Origin: an uncultured Collinsella sp.
GTDB taxonomy: Bacteria; Actinomycetota; Coriobacteriia; Coriobacteriales; Coriobacteriaceae
Direction: 5' to 3'
NCBI GenBank assembly: GCA_902494815.1
Contig: CABUVB010000065.1
Location: 1-8,522 of the forward strand
DNA length: 8,522 nucleotides
The notes below the pieces were generated by a model. The model was not told the origin of the DNA. It searched no databases and saw nothing but the letters and a program-made list of their open reading frames with translations. Of this stretch, positions 1-6,728 are shown piece after piece (position 1 is the stretch's first letter; every line of letters begins with the position of its first letter). A program made the position numbers and the translations under genes.

Positions 1-19
1 CGTCTCAACAATCTTTGGG

Positions 20-92
20 TGGGCCGTCAGGGGTTCGAACCCTGGACCTTGGGATTAAAAGTCCCCTGCTCTGCCAGCTGAGCTAACGGCCC
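20..92 (-). tRNA. tRNA-Lys (anticodon UUU)
   Basis: Read on the minus strand this folds as a complete 73-nt cloverleaf. It has a 7-bp acceptor stem (GGGCCGT with ACGGCCC), a D arm with GCTC/GAGC, an anticodon loop CTTTTAA with TTT at 59..57, a 5-nt variable region, and a T arm CAGGG-TTCGAAC-CCCTG. The discriminator is A at position 20. The bases after it read CCC, not CCA, so the CCA tail must be added after transcription. The outermost anticodon-stem pair is a G/A mismatch; the other four pairs are good. UUU decodes AAA and, by wobble, AAG lysine codons. It lies 28 nt downstream of the M29 peptidase stop codon and appears to have its own promoter. No terminator is visible in the remaining 19 bases of the window. 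Confidence 0.97.
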
Positions 93-101
93 GCGGGTGG
101 C

Positions 102-130
102 ATTGTACCACGGTCTGGGACTATTCCCAA
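102..130 (-). promoter_or_regulatory. Promoter of tRNA-Lys (-35 and -10)
   Basis: On the minus strand, TTGGGA (130..125) and TACAAT (107..102) are separated by exactly 17 nt. They match 4/6 and 5/6 of the sigma-A consensus boxes. Transcription would begin near 95, leaving a leader of only about 3 nt before the tRNA. The -35 box lies within the last codons of the peptidase gene. The -10 context GGTACAATG is identical to the one upstream of purB at the other end of the window. Confidence 0.6.
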
Positions 131-1401
131 CTCCATTGGCCGTTCTGGAAAATCACAACTTCACGTCCATCAGGCGTAATGCCCACAATATCGATGTCGT
201 CCGTGCCGATCATAAAATCGACGTGCGTGCTCGAGACGTTAACGCCATGCTCCAGAAGCTCCTCCTTGGACATGCCATACCCACCCTCGATGCATTCGGG
301 GAAACCGACACCTAGCGCGAGATGGCAGCTAGCGTTCTCGTCATAGAGCGTATCGTAGAACAGAACACCACTTTCGCGGATCGGCGTGTTCTTGGAAATG
401 AGCGCGACCTCTCCCAGGTGAGTAGCGCCCTCGTCAGTATCGATGATACTTGCGAGCGTTGCCTTGCCCACGCGGGCGTCGTAGTCCACCACGCGGCCGC
501 CCTCGAACTTAATCCAAAAATCGTCGACTTTATTGCCGTGGTGGATGAGCGGCATGGCCGAGTACACGATACCGTCGGCGCGCATGCGATCGGGCGAAGT
601 GAAGACTTCCTCGGTGGGAATGTTGGGGAAGAAGGGGTGCCCATCGGGCGTCTTGCCCTTGCCGCCGGCCCACTCGTGACCTTTCGTCATGCCAATCGTC
701 AGATCGGTTCCATTTGCCGCGGTGTAATGCAGGCAGTCGAAACGATTGTCGTTCAGGAAACGCAGGTTCTTTTCGAATGCGGCGTCATGGAGTTCCCAGT
801 CGCTCTCTGGGTCCTGGCCATCGGCGCGCGCGGTGCGCAGAATCGCATTCCACAGCTTATAGATTGCAACCTCATCGGCGTCTCCCGGGAACACCTCGTG
901 CGCCCAAGCCACGACCGGAGCGCCGGCGATGCACCACGGATTGATGTTGTAATCCAGTCCACGGCGGAAAACTTTGCACTGCGTATTCCTCGCCTTTGAT
1001 GCCGCGGCCGGCTTGGCTGGATCGATGCCCTTGAGGGCCGCAGGATCCGCACCCTCGATAAAGACAAAGCAGGCACCATCCTGGGCCAAGGAATCCAGCT
1101 GCATGCGCTTCCACTCGGGTGTCTGCTCAAAATAGCTTTTCTCGACATGCTCGTACGTGAGCCTCGTCACGGCATCATCGGCCCAAATGACCGTCACGTG
1201 ACCGGCGCCGGCAGCATAGGCCTCCGCGACCACCACGCGCGCAAACGGCGCGCACTCGACCGGAGACTGAACGACGACCTCCTGGCCGGGCTTGACGTTT
1301 ACGCCCTTGCGGACGACCAGGCGCGCATAGTTTTTAATCTTGGGCTCCAGGGCCTTCATGCCCTCCAGAGCCTCTTCGACCGTCAGGGCAGCTCGAATCA
1401 T
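121..1401 (-). CDS. M29-family metallo-aminopeptidase (AmpS/PepS/AmpT type)
   Basis: This is a cytosolic di-metal aminopeptidase that should remove N-terminal residues from peptides; no signal peptide or membrane segment is visible. The C-terminal half carries the M29 blocks: NIPTEEVFTSPD (about 260-271), THLGE (327-331), YDTLYDENASCHLALG (349-364) and SSTHVDFMIG (390-399). By alignment from memory to T. thermophilus AmpT, the metal ligands are E265, E331, H360, H393 and D395. The conserved active-site Tyr seven residues after the His is Phe here (F367). The open frame extends to an ATG at 1413, but the ATG at 1401 has GGAG with a 6-nt spacer while the upstream one has no SD site, so I chose 1401 (426 aa). 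The family is usually about 410-420 aa, so this is full length. It follows an intrinsic terminator closely and precedes tRNA-Lys. The family call is firm; peptide specificity cannot be read. Confidence 0.93.
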   Translation of the reverse strand: MIRAALTVEEALEGMKALEPKIKNYARLVVRKGVNVKPGQEVVVQSPVECAPFARVVVAEAYAAGAGHVTVIWADDAVTRLTYEHVEKSYFEQTPEWKRMQLDSLAQDGACFVFIEGADPAALKGIDPAKPAAASKARNTQCKVFRRGLDYNINPWCIAGAPVVAWAHEVFPGDADEVAIYKLWNAILRTARADGQDPESDWELHDAAFEKNLRFLNDNRFDCLHYTAANGTDLTIGMTKGHEWAGGKGKTPDGHPFFPNIPTEEVFTSPDRMRADGIVYSAMPLIHHGNKVDDFWIKFEGGRVVDYDARVGKATLASIIDTDEGATHLGEVALISKNTPIRESGVLFYDTLYDENASCHLALGVGFPECIEGGYGMSKEELLEHGVNVSSTHVDFMIGTDDIDIVGITPDGREVVIFQNGQWSWE

Positions 1402-1407
1402 GTGCCA

Positions 1408-1411
1408 CTCC
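1408..1411 (-). promoter_or_regulatory. Shine-Dalgarno that fixes the peptidase start
   Basis: GGAG at 1411..1408 on the minus strand lies 6 nt before the ATG at 1401..1399. The in-frame ATG at 1413 overlaps this site and has no purine-rich sequence upstream, so the inner ATG is the likely start. Confidence 0.7.
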
Positions 1412-1416
1412 ATCTA

Positions 1417-1446
1417 TCTATAGAACAGTAAAAAGGCGCACCGCAA
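1417..1446 (-). promoter_or_regulatory. Weak candidate promoter of the M29 peptidase
   Basis: TTGCGG (1446..1441) and TATAGA (1422..1417) on the minus strand are 18 nt apart. The -10-like box is reasonable, and the -35-like box matches only 3/6. The -35 sits inside the stem and loop of the upstream gene's terminator. A start site about 7 nt after the -10 box would remove the SD site, so either the true start site differs or this box is not used. The peptidase has no other room for a promoter unless terminator read-through supplies its transcript. Confidence 0.25.
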
Positions 1447-1460
1447 AAACGGCGCGCCTT
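1430..1460 (-). terminator. Intrinsic terminator after the purC-membrane protein unit
   Basis: On the minus strand an 11-bp stem, AAGGCGCGCCG with CGGTGCGCCTT (1460..1450 with 1443..1433, one G-T wobble), closes a 6-nt loop TTTTTG. A run of five T ends at 1430. It lies about 30 nt past the stop codon of the membrane-protein gene, which is standard placement. The plus strand has no T run after the stem, so it should act only on minus-strand transcripts. Confidence 0.85.
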
Positions 1461-1490
1461 ATATCTTAGCGATAAGTATGTATGCAAACG

Positions 1491-2066
1491 CTACTTCTTC
1501 TTGGAGTCCTTCTTGTCCTCCTCGGCAGCCGCGCGCTCAATAAGAGCGTTGAGCTTGTTCTCGGACATGCCCTCGGCCTGCGCGCGGTACATGTTGCGCA
1601 AGGGACGAATACGAGCGAAGTCATAGATAAAGTCGCCCAAAATGATGACGTAGGACAAAACAATGCCGACCATCTGGACAGGGCTGGACACCATGCCAGC
1701 GGGAGCGAAGTACAGCGAGGCCCAAATTGCCACGACGAGCACCATGCCAATGGCGAGCACAATCCACCAGATGCGACGGCGCTTGGTGTAGTCCTCGTCC
1801 TGCTTGAGGAGGATATTCGACACCGTATAGATGCGGTCCTCCTTGGCGCGCTGCTTAGCCTTGCGGGCGCGCTTCTCCTCTTTAGAGAGGCCCTCGAGGT
1901 TCTCGCCCTTCTCGAGCTCTTTGCGGCGTGCCTTAGACGAAGCCGGCACGACGCGAACGGAGCTCGCTGCTTGGCGGGCGGGCTTAGCAGATGCGGCAGA
2001 CTTGCGCGCAACCCCGGTAACTTCGTGGGATTGCGTGCGCTTGTTCGTGGCGCTACGGGTACTCAC
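1491..2066 (-). CDS. Basic two-helix membrane protein of unknown function
   Basis: I do not recognise a named family. The 191-aa protein has a long hydrophilic, strongly basic N-terminal part (1-97) rich in Lys, Arg, Ala and Ser, with a charged helical stretch around 45-78. Two hydrophobic segments follow at about 98-120 and 125-147. The C-terminal tail is charged and ends in a run of lysines. Both ends probably face the cytoplasm, given their positive charge. The start is GTG at 2066..2064, directly after the purC stop codon. Its SD, AAGGAG (2081..2076, 9-nt spacer), lies within the last purC codons, so the two genes should be co-transcribed and translationally coupled. An intrinsic terminator follows. 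The basic tail could bind acidic lipid, RNA or ribosomes, but that is inference only. Confidence 0.85.
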   Translation of the reverse strand: MSTRSATNKRTQSHEVTGVARKSAASAKPARQAASSVRVVPASSKARRKELEKGENLEGLSKEEKRARKAKQRAKEDRIYTVSNILLKQDEDYTKRRRIWWIVLAIGMVLVVAIWASLYFAPAGMVSSPVQMVGIVLSYVIILGDFIYDFARIRPLRNMYRAQAEGMSENKLNALIERAAAEEDKKDSKKK

Positions 2067-2954
2067 TTATGCGTTCTCCTTCATGCTTGTGAACTGGGAG
2101 CCCGTGATGATCTGGAAGGCCTCGCGATAGCGCTCGGACGTGCCATCGATGACCTCGGCGGGCAGGTGCGGGGTCTCCCCCGTCATATCCCAGTTGGCCT
2201 TGAGCCAATTGCGGACGAATTGCTTGTCGTAGCTAGGCTGGATCTTGCCCTCCTCGTAGCTGGCAGCAGGCCAGAAACGGCTGGAGTCGGGCGTGAGGCA
2301 CTCGTCGATCAGCGTGACCTTGCCATCAATAACACCAAACTCGAACTTGGTGTCGGCAATGATGATGCCACGGGTCGCGGCGTACTCGGCGGCAGCCTTG
2401 TAGATCTTGAGGGAAAGGTCGCGAATCTGCGTGGCGATGTCCTCGCCCACGATCTCGCAGCAACGCTCGAACGAGATGTTCTCGTCGTGGTCACCGATCT
2501 CGGCCTTCGTGGACGGCGTGAACAGCGGCTCAGGGAGCTTGGAAGCCTCGGTCAGGCCCTCAGGCAGCTGGATGCCGCAGACGGTGCCGTTCTCGTCGTA
2601 GGTCTTCTTGCCCGAACCGGTCAGATAGCCGCGGACGATGCACTCGATAGGAATCGTCTGGGCCTTCTTAACCAGCATGGCGCGGCCAGCGAGGTAGTCA
2701 CGATACTCAGCAAACTCCTCGGGGAAATCCGCCAGGTCGATGGAAACGAGATGGTTGGGGACGATGTCGGCAAACTTATCGAACCAGAATGCCGAGATGC
2801 GATTGAGTACCTCTCCCTTAAACGGAATCTCGTCGGGAAGAATGAAGTCGAACGCAGAAATGCGGTCGGTGGCAACCATCAGCAGGTTTTCACCGGCATC
2901 GTAAATATCACGAACCTTGCCACGGGAATCCGGACGACGCTCCATCGTTGTCAC
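2067..2954 (-). CDS. purC: Phosphoribosylaminoimidazole-succinocarboxamide (SAICAR) synthetase
   Basis: PurC joins CAIR and aspartate using ATP to give SAICAR in de novo purine synthesis in the cytosol. Family blocks are visible in order: RGKVRDIYD near the N-terminus (about 11-19, nucleotide binding), SAFDFILPDEIPFKG (33-47), IPIECIVRGYLTGSG (101-115, family signature), ADTKFEFG (200-207, second signature) and DECLTPDSSRFWP (217-229). At about 295 aa it belongs to the longer PurC type, as in yeast Ade1, rather than the roughly 237-aa E. coli type. The open frame begins at a GTG at 2963, but AAGGAG (2968..2963) overlaps that codon. The next GTG at 2954 has an ideal 8-nt spacer, so I use it; the first in-frame ATG (2945) is 17 nt away. 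The downstream membrane-protein gene starts immediately after the TAA stop. The next enzyme in the pathway, PurB, is encoded at the other end of the window. Confidence 0.97.
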   Translation of the reverse strand: MTTMERRPDSRGKVRDIYDAGENLLMVATDRISAFDFILPDEIPFKGEVLNRISAFWFDKFADIVPNHLVSIDLADFPEEFAEYRDYLAGRAMLVKKAQTIPIECIVRGYLTGSGKKTYDENGTVCGIQLPEGLTEASKLPEPLFTPSTKAEIGDHDENISFERCCEIVGEDIATQIRDLSLKIYKAAAEYAATRGIIIADTKFEFGVIDGKVTLIDECLTPDSSRFWPAASYEEGKIQPSYDKQFVRNWLKANWDMTGETPHLPAEVIDGTSERYREAFQIITGSQFTSMKENA

Positions 2955-2962
2955 GTGAGTCA

Positions 2963-2968
2963 CTCCTT
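2963..2968 (-). promoter_or_regulatory. Shine-Dalgarno that decides the purC start
   Basis: AAGGAG on the minus strand overlaps the first in-frame GTG (2963..2961), excluding it, and stands 8 nt before the GTG at 2954..2952. This supports a GTG start at 2954. Confidence 0.7.
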
Positions 2969-2984
2969 ACCTAAATACGACAGA

Positions 2985-3005
2985 AATGCGGGTTCTTTCC
3001 CGCAT
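2985..3005 (-). terminator. Probable weak terminator after the histidine kinase gene
   Basis: A perfect 7-bp stem, ATGCGGG with CCCGCAT (3005..2999 with 2992..2986), closes a 6-nt AAAGAA loop on the minus strand. It is followed by TTTCTGT, an interrupted T run. It lies about 59 nt after the kinase stop codon and 32 nt before the purC start, so it probably separates the two-component operon from purC. The poor T tract suggests partial read-through. The plus strand reads GTTTT after the stem, but no gene there would need it. Confidence 0.5.
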
Positions 3006-3063
3006 GTTTTCGCAAACTCGGAGCGGCAGGGACGCGGCCCCTCCTTCACCGAATAGCGAAAAG

Positions 3064-4629
3064 CTAGTGCTCCATTGTAGTAGATGCCGCGTCTGCCGTG
3101 TGCTCGCGGGGCAGATGAATTGTAAAAGTCGTACCCTTTCCAAGCTCCGACTCCACGGATATGTAGCCATGGTGACGCTCGACGATCTGCTTGGTCACGG
3201 CGAGGCCGACGCCCAGGCCGCCAGCTTCGCGGGCGCGGCTGGCATCGGCGCGCCAAAACCGCCCGAAAATGCGCGACAGATCGTCCTTGGCAATACCGAT
3301 GCCGGTATCAGAAACGGCAATGCTGACGTGCCTGCGGTCACTGAGCACCGACACCACGACCCAACCGCCCTCGGGGGTGTAGCGCATGGCGTTGCTCATG
3401 AGGTTGATAACACATTGCGTGATCATGTCGGGATCGGCCTCGACGACATCGTCGTGACCCTGGGTCTCGTCCGCAAAACGCAGGCGCAGATCGCGGTCGA
3501 CAAACAGGCGCTCCTGGGCATTGACGATGGAACGCACGAAAGGAACCATGTCCACCGGCTCAAGGTTGAGCGGAGCCGTGCTGTTTTCCATGCGCGACAG
3601 GTCGAGCATCTGCTGCACCAGACGAGCCAGGCGGCGCGTCTCGGAAGCAACGGTCTCCAAATGCTCATCGTCGGTGGGATACACGCCATCCTGCATAGCC
3701 TCGACCGTTGCGAGCATGGCCATAAGCGGCGTGCGAAGCTCGTGTGCAACGTCTGAAGTCAGGCGCTTCTCGTGTTTCATATCCTTCTCGAGCGAAGTGG
3801 CCATCTCATCGAAGGTCTCACCCAGCTGATCGATCTCGTCATCACCGCGCAGTCCCGTGCGAGCCGACAGGTCGCCGTCACGAATTTGCTTTGCGGTACT
3901 GGTGATGCGATGAATCGGCTTGGTGAGCATGCGCGACACGAGCGATCCGATAACGACCGAAATGCAGATTGCAACAACCGCGGCGAGGGCCATGGCGTTA
4001 AAGGTCTTCTCCCTAAACGCAGAGTCCGCCTTGGTGAGCAGAGCGTCGGAGCCGATGGCCCACAGCTTTACCTGTCCGACATGCTCGCCGGAAGACGTTA
4101 CAATCTCGACGTTAGCAACGCTATCGGAGTCGGTTGGAGCAGACGAGACCGGGCTATGCGATGCCCTCTTGCCGCTCGTGTCGTCGGTCGTAGCCTGGTT
4201 TTCGCGTACATCGGCGGTGGCGCTTGCCGAGGGCCAGGAATCGTCATAAACGATCACGCCCTTTTTATTGACGACCTGCATGCCCAGATCGTCGGAAACC
4301 AAACTCGACGTTGCGACCGTGCGCAGTTCTCCCGCGGTCCAAGAGCCGTTTTCCTCATATGAGGTTGCCAACTTCTCGGCAGCGGAATTTGCGATTTCGA
4401 CGATATTGGAGCGTGTGTAATCCGAAAAGACCGTGCCCCACACAACAGAGACAACGCCCACCAGCACCAATACCGTCATGAGCGATGTCAGAGCAAAAGC
4501 AAGTGCCATGCGCGAGGGATAGCTCATCGTTGGCCGTGAATCGGAACGAGGCGTGTTCCAACTAGCCTTGGAACCCGCCTCGCTCTCCTGCTTGTGCTTT
4601 TGTCCGATTTCAAAGCGCGCAGGTGTCAT
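3064..4629 (-). CDS. Two-component sensor histidine kinase, HAMP type
   Basis: This 521-aa membrane kinase should autophosphorylate and pass phosphate to the response regulator encoded 11 nt upstream. A 40-residue cytoplasmic N-terminus precedes helix 1 (about 41-65). An external sensor region (66-210) and helix 2 (about 211-234) follow, then a HAMP linker (about 231-285). The dimerisation domain has the H-box DVAHELRTPL with phospho-acceptor H296. The ATPase domain shows the N-box NLMSNAMRYTPEGG (N409, N413), G1 DTGIGI (441-446), F-box IFGRFWRAD (454-462) and G2 GGLGVGL (470-476), so it should be active. The sensor region contains a Ser/Thr/Asp-rich low-complexity stretch (about 131-172) between two better-structured halves. 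The organisation resembles BaeS/CpxA-like kinases. The ATG at 4629 has only a weak SD-like AGGGA, consistent with coupling to the regulator. The signal is unknown. Confidence 0.95.
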   Translation of the reverse strand: MTPARFEIGQKHKQESEAGSKASWNTPRSDSRPTMSYPSRMALAFALTSLMTVLVLVGVVSVVWGTVFSDYTRSNIVEIANSAAEKLATSYEENGSWTAGELRTVATSSLVSDDLGMQVVNKKGVIVYDDSWPSASATADVRENQATTDDTSGKRASHSPVSSAPTDSDSVANVEIVTSSGEHVGQVKLWAIGSDALLTKADSAFREKTFNAMALAAVVAICISVVIGSLVSRMLTKPIHRITSTAKQIRDGDLSARTGLRGDDEIDQLGETFDEMATSLEKDMKHEKRLTSDVAHELRTPLMAMLATVEAMQDGVYPTDDEHLETVASETRRLARLVQQMLDLSRMENSTAPLNLEPVDMVPFVRSIVNAQERLFVDRDLRLRFADETQGHDDVVEADPDMITQCVINLMSNAMRYTPEGGWVVVSVLSDRRHVSIAVSDTGIGIAKDDLSRIFGRFWRADASRAREAGGLGVGLAVTKQIVERHHGYISVESELGKGTTFTIHLPREHTADAASTTMEH

Positions 4630-4640
4630 ATGTGATTTCC

Positions 4641-5363
4641 CTATTTCTCGTCCGACTTATCGGTCTTGGCCGGAGCCTCGAAGCGATAGCCGACACCATG
4701 GACGGTGTAGAGCCACTTGGGCTTCTTGGGATCATCGCCCAGCTTGGCGCGAAGATTCTTCACGTGGCTATCGATGGTGCGCTCATAGCCCTCAAAGTCA
4801 TACCCGAGCACTTTCTCGACCAGCTCCATGCGGTTATACACACGGCCGGGATGACGGGCAAGTGTGGTGAGCAGCTTGAACTCGGAAGCCGTCAGATCGA
4901 CTTCCTTGCCCTCGACCAAGATCTTGTGGCCCGAGATATCGATGACCAGATCGCCGAAGTCGAGTACCTCGACGGCGGGCTCGTCGGCCTGATGGGCACG
5001 GCGGAACAGAGCGCGAACGCGGGCGACGAGCTCGCGCGGCGAGAACGGCTTAATCAGATAGTCGTCGGCGCCGAGCTCAAGACCGATAATACGGTCCTCG
5101 ATCTCGCCCTTAGCCGTCAGCATGATGATGGGGACATCCGAGGTATCGCGAATGGTGCGGCAAACGCGCTCGCCGGGGATCTTGGGGAGCATAAGGTCGA
5201 GCACGACCAGGTCGAACTGATGCTTCTCGAACTCCTCGATCGCGGACTGGCCGTCGCCGACGCCCACAACCCAGTAGCCTTCGCGCTCGAGATAGGCAGC
5301 GACGGCGTCACGGATTGCCTTCTCATCCTCGACCAGCAGAATCTTTTTTGCATCTGAAGCCAT
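4641..5363 (-). CDS. OmpR/PhoB-family response regulator
   Basis: This DNA-binding response regulator is the partner of the adjacent kinase. The receiver domain (about 6-120) has the acidic pair E12/D13, phospho-acceptor D56 in VVLDLMLP, T83 in MLTAKG and K105 in LIKPFSPREL. A winged-helix effector domain (about 133-228) shows LTASEFKLL, the recognition-helix region ERTIDSHVKNLRAKL and the wing YTVHGVGYRF. All residues needed for phosphorylation are present. The open frame extends to a TTG at 5384, but the ATG at 5363 has an AGGGGG purine tract about 8 nt upstream, and the codons before it encode nothing typical of the family. I therefore use 5363 (240 aa). The tail beyond the wing is Lys/Asp-rich. 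The kinase gene follows after 11 nt. The regulon cannot be read from this sequence. Confidence 0.96.
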   Translation of the reverse strand: MASDAKKILLVEDEKAIRDAVAAYLEREGYWVVGVGDGQSAIEEFEKHQFDLVVLDLMLPKIPGERVCRTIRDTSDVPIIMLTAKGEIEDRIIGLELGADDYLIKPFSPRELVARVRALFRRAHQADEPAVEVLDFGDLVIDISGHKILVEGKEVDLTASEFKLLTTLARHPGRVYNRMELVEKVLGYDFEGYERTIDSHVKNLRAKLGDDPKKPKWLYTVHGVGYRFEAPAKTDKSDEK

Positions 5364-5402
5364 AACACGGCCCCCCTGTCTCAATTAGCTAAGAACAAGC
5401 CC

Positions 5403-5408
5403 ATTTTA
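5403..5408 (-). promoter_or_regulatory. Candidate -10 box for the two-component operon
   Basis: TAAAAT on the minus strand matches 5/6 of the -10 consensus. It would place a start site about 33 nt before the regulator ATG at 5363. No convincing -35 box lies 16-18 nt upstream. That interval is occupied by the GC-rich hairpin at 5421-5459, so an activator may be needed or the promoter may lie elsewhere. Confidence 0.3.
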
Positions 5409-5420
5409 ACGCACCTGAGC

Positions 5421-5459
5421 CCGCCGGATGCCGCTATGACGCGGCAGCTCGGCAGGCGG
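5421..5459 (-). other. Imperfect GC-rich hairpin between lipoprotein and regulator genes
   Basis: A core 6-bp stem, TGCCGC with GCGGCA (5446..5441 with 5434..5429), closes a 6-nt loop. It can extend outward through a small interior loop to a GCCG/CGGC block, or alternatively to CCGCC/GGCGG at the outer ends. There is no T tract on the minus strand, so it is not a standard intrinsic terminator, although it is the only strong structure between the lipoprotein stop (5517) and the regulator start. It could be a factor-dependent terminator, an RNA stabiliser or an operator near the candidate -10 box. Confidence 0.4.
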
Positions 5460-5516
5460 TACTCACAATTACAACGCGTTTATTCCCCTGTTGGCGCCTT
5501 TTTAACCCCTCTAAGC

Positions 5517-6728
5517 TTAAAGAGAGAATAGGCGTGCAGTGACCGTCTCTGGTATACCTTGGCTGTTGCGCACCGTGGCGTACGTAAGGAATGAGTCCGA
5601 TTTTCCCGCCGTAGCTGGATAATCGCCATACTCCAAAGCGCGGTCGGGCGACAGCAGCGAGCCATAGGTCTTGGCAGAGGTGTCGATCAGGAAATGCGAC
5701 GCCTGTACCTTAACAAGGTATTTATTCTTCTTGCCAGCCGCACATGCGAGCGGCTCGCGTGACAGAAAGAGGTACGGCCCTCCCTCATTACCGATATACG
5801 TGCCCATATTGCCCAGGCTGCCCACGCCGCTATAGGCCGCCTCGATAGAAAACACGAAGGTATCGCCCATATACACGGCCTCGAAAGGCGAAACTGACGA
5901 AGGGAGGACCAGCTGGGCACGCTTGGTGTTGTTGCCGTCGGTCAGATCGATTGCCGTTATGCCGTAGTAGACGCCCTCGTCGTTGCGGACACGCGGCGAG
6001 ATGGTCAAAATGCCGTCGCTCGCGCGCGGAGCCGATGCAAAGCGGCCCGTCGATTTCCAAATTGCCTCGGCCTTGGATTCATCAAGCGAGCGACGATAGC
6101 AAAACGAATCACTACTCGTTTTATTGCCGCCTGCCGAAGGCATTTTATACCAGATAACCGATGACCCGAACGCCGTAAACAGGGGCGGATCATAGTCCTT
6201 GCCACCTCGATCGAGCTCAACCACATCGCCAGAGAGCGAAGCGCCCGACAGATTTTGAGCGTAGAGCTTCCACGATGAATTGGCAAAGTTCATCTCGACC
6301 CACGCGAATACGCCGTCGCCGGCACGGACATCGTAGAATGCGTATCCCGTGCCCTCGATAGGATCCTCGATTAATGTGGTAAGCGAGCCATCGCCCAGGT
6401 TGAGCACACCGAGTGTGTTGGCGTGCAATGCCGATGCGGGCGCCATCATCGCCGCGGCGTAATCGCCGTCGCAGTAGTACAGCAGCGTACCCAGAGGCAG
6501 CGTCCATGACGCCGCCGGCTCAAGATCGATGTCGACTGCCTCGTACTCATCCGTAATCGAGATGATTTTGGAATCGTCCTTGATAACCTGCGGCTCGCCG
6601 GCGGCATCATCGCTGGTGCCCGTTTTTTTCGAGCATCCGGCAAGCACCGTGGCAGCGCCCGCGGCAGCCCCACCGAGTACAAAGCCGCGACGCGATATTC
6701 CGTTCTTGATGTGATCGGCGATACCCAT
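5517..6728 (-). CDS. Tat-exported lipoprotein of unknown function, possibly beta-propeller
   Basis: The N-terminus has a twin-arginine motif SRRGFVLGG (12-20), a short hydrophobic Ala/Gly stretch and a lipobox LAGC with C32. This predicts export of a folded protein by Tat and lipid anchoring on the outer face of the membrane. A Ser/Asp-rich linker follows to about residue 55. The rest (about 60-403) is rich in Gly-Asp turns and short beta-type segments such as GDGVFAWVEM (137-146), FGSSVIWYKM (187-196) and MGDTFVFSIEAA (287-298). These recur loosely about every 50 residues, suggesting a TolB- or WD-like propeller, though I cannot assign a family. The ATG overlaps the upstream gene's stop as TAATG and has no strong SD, indicating translational coupling. 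There are few cysteines beyond the lipobox. Ligand and partner are unknown; use of Tat hints at a cofactor or fast folding. Confidence 0.9.
   Translation of the reverse strand: MGIADHIKNGISRRGFVLGGAAAGAATVLAGCSKKTGTSDDAAGEPQVIKDDSKIISITDEYEAVDIDLEPAASWTLPLGTLLYYCDGDYAAAMMAPASALHANTLGVLNLGDGSLTTLIEDPIEGTGYAFYDVRAGDGVFAWVEMNFANSSWKLYAQNLSGASLSGDVVELDRGGKDYDPPLFTAFGSSVIWYKMPSAGGNKTSSDSFCYRRSLDESKAEAIWKSTGRFASAPRASDGILTISPRVRNDEGVYYGITAIDLTDGNNTKRAQLVLPSSVSPFEAVYMGDTFVFSIEAAYSGVGSLGNMGTYIGNEGGPYLFLSREPLACAAGKKNKYLVKVQASHFLIDTSAKTYGSLLSPDRALEYGDYPATAGKSDSFLTYATVRNSQGIPETVTARLFSL

Noticed and set aside
322..999. A 225-codon plus-strand open frame opposite the peptidase
   Set aside because: Antisense shadow of a conserved M29 enzyme; no ribosome binding site or motif.
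1450..1458. GGCGCGCC-type palindrome as a protein-binding site
   Set aside because: It is fully explained as part of the terminator stem.
1482..3056. A 524-codon open frame on the plus strand opposite purC and the membrane-protein gene
   Set aside because: It is antisense to two clear genes, rich in Leu, Val, Arg and Ala as expected from reading GC-rich codons backwards, has no family motif, and crosses an intergenic region.
2986..3756. A 256-codon plus-strand open frame opposite the histidine kinase
   Set aside because: It is a shadow of a gene with intact kinase motifs; no SD site or recognisable domain.
4623..5357. A 244-codon plus-strand open frame opposite the response regulator
   Set aside because: It mirrors the regulator almost end to end and its composition reflects reversed codons.
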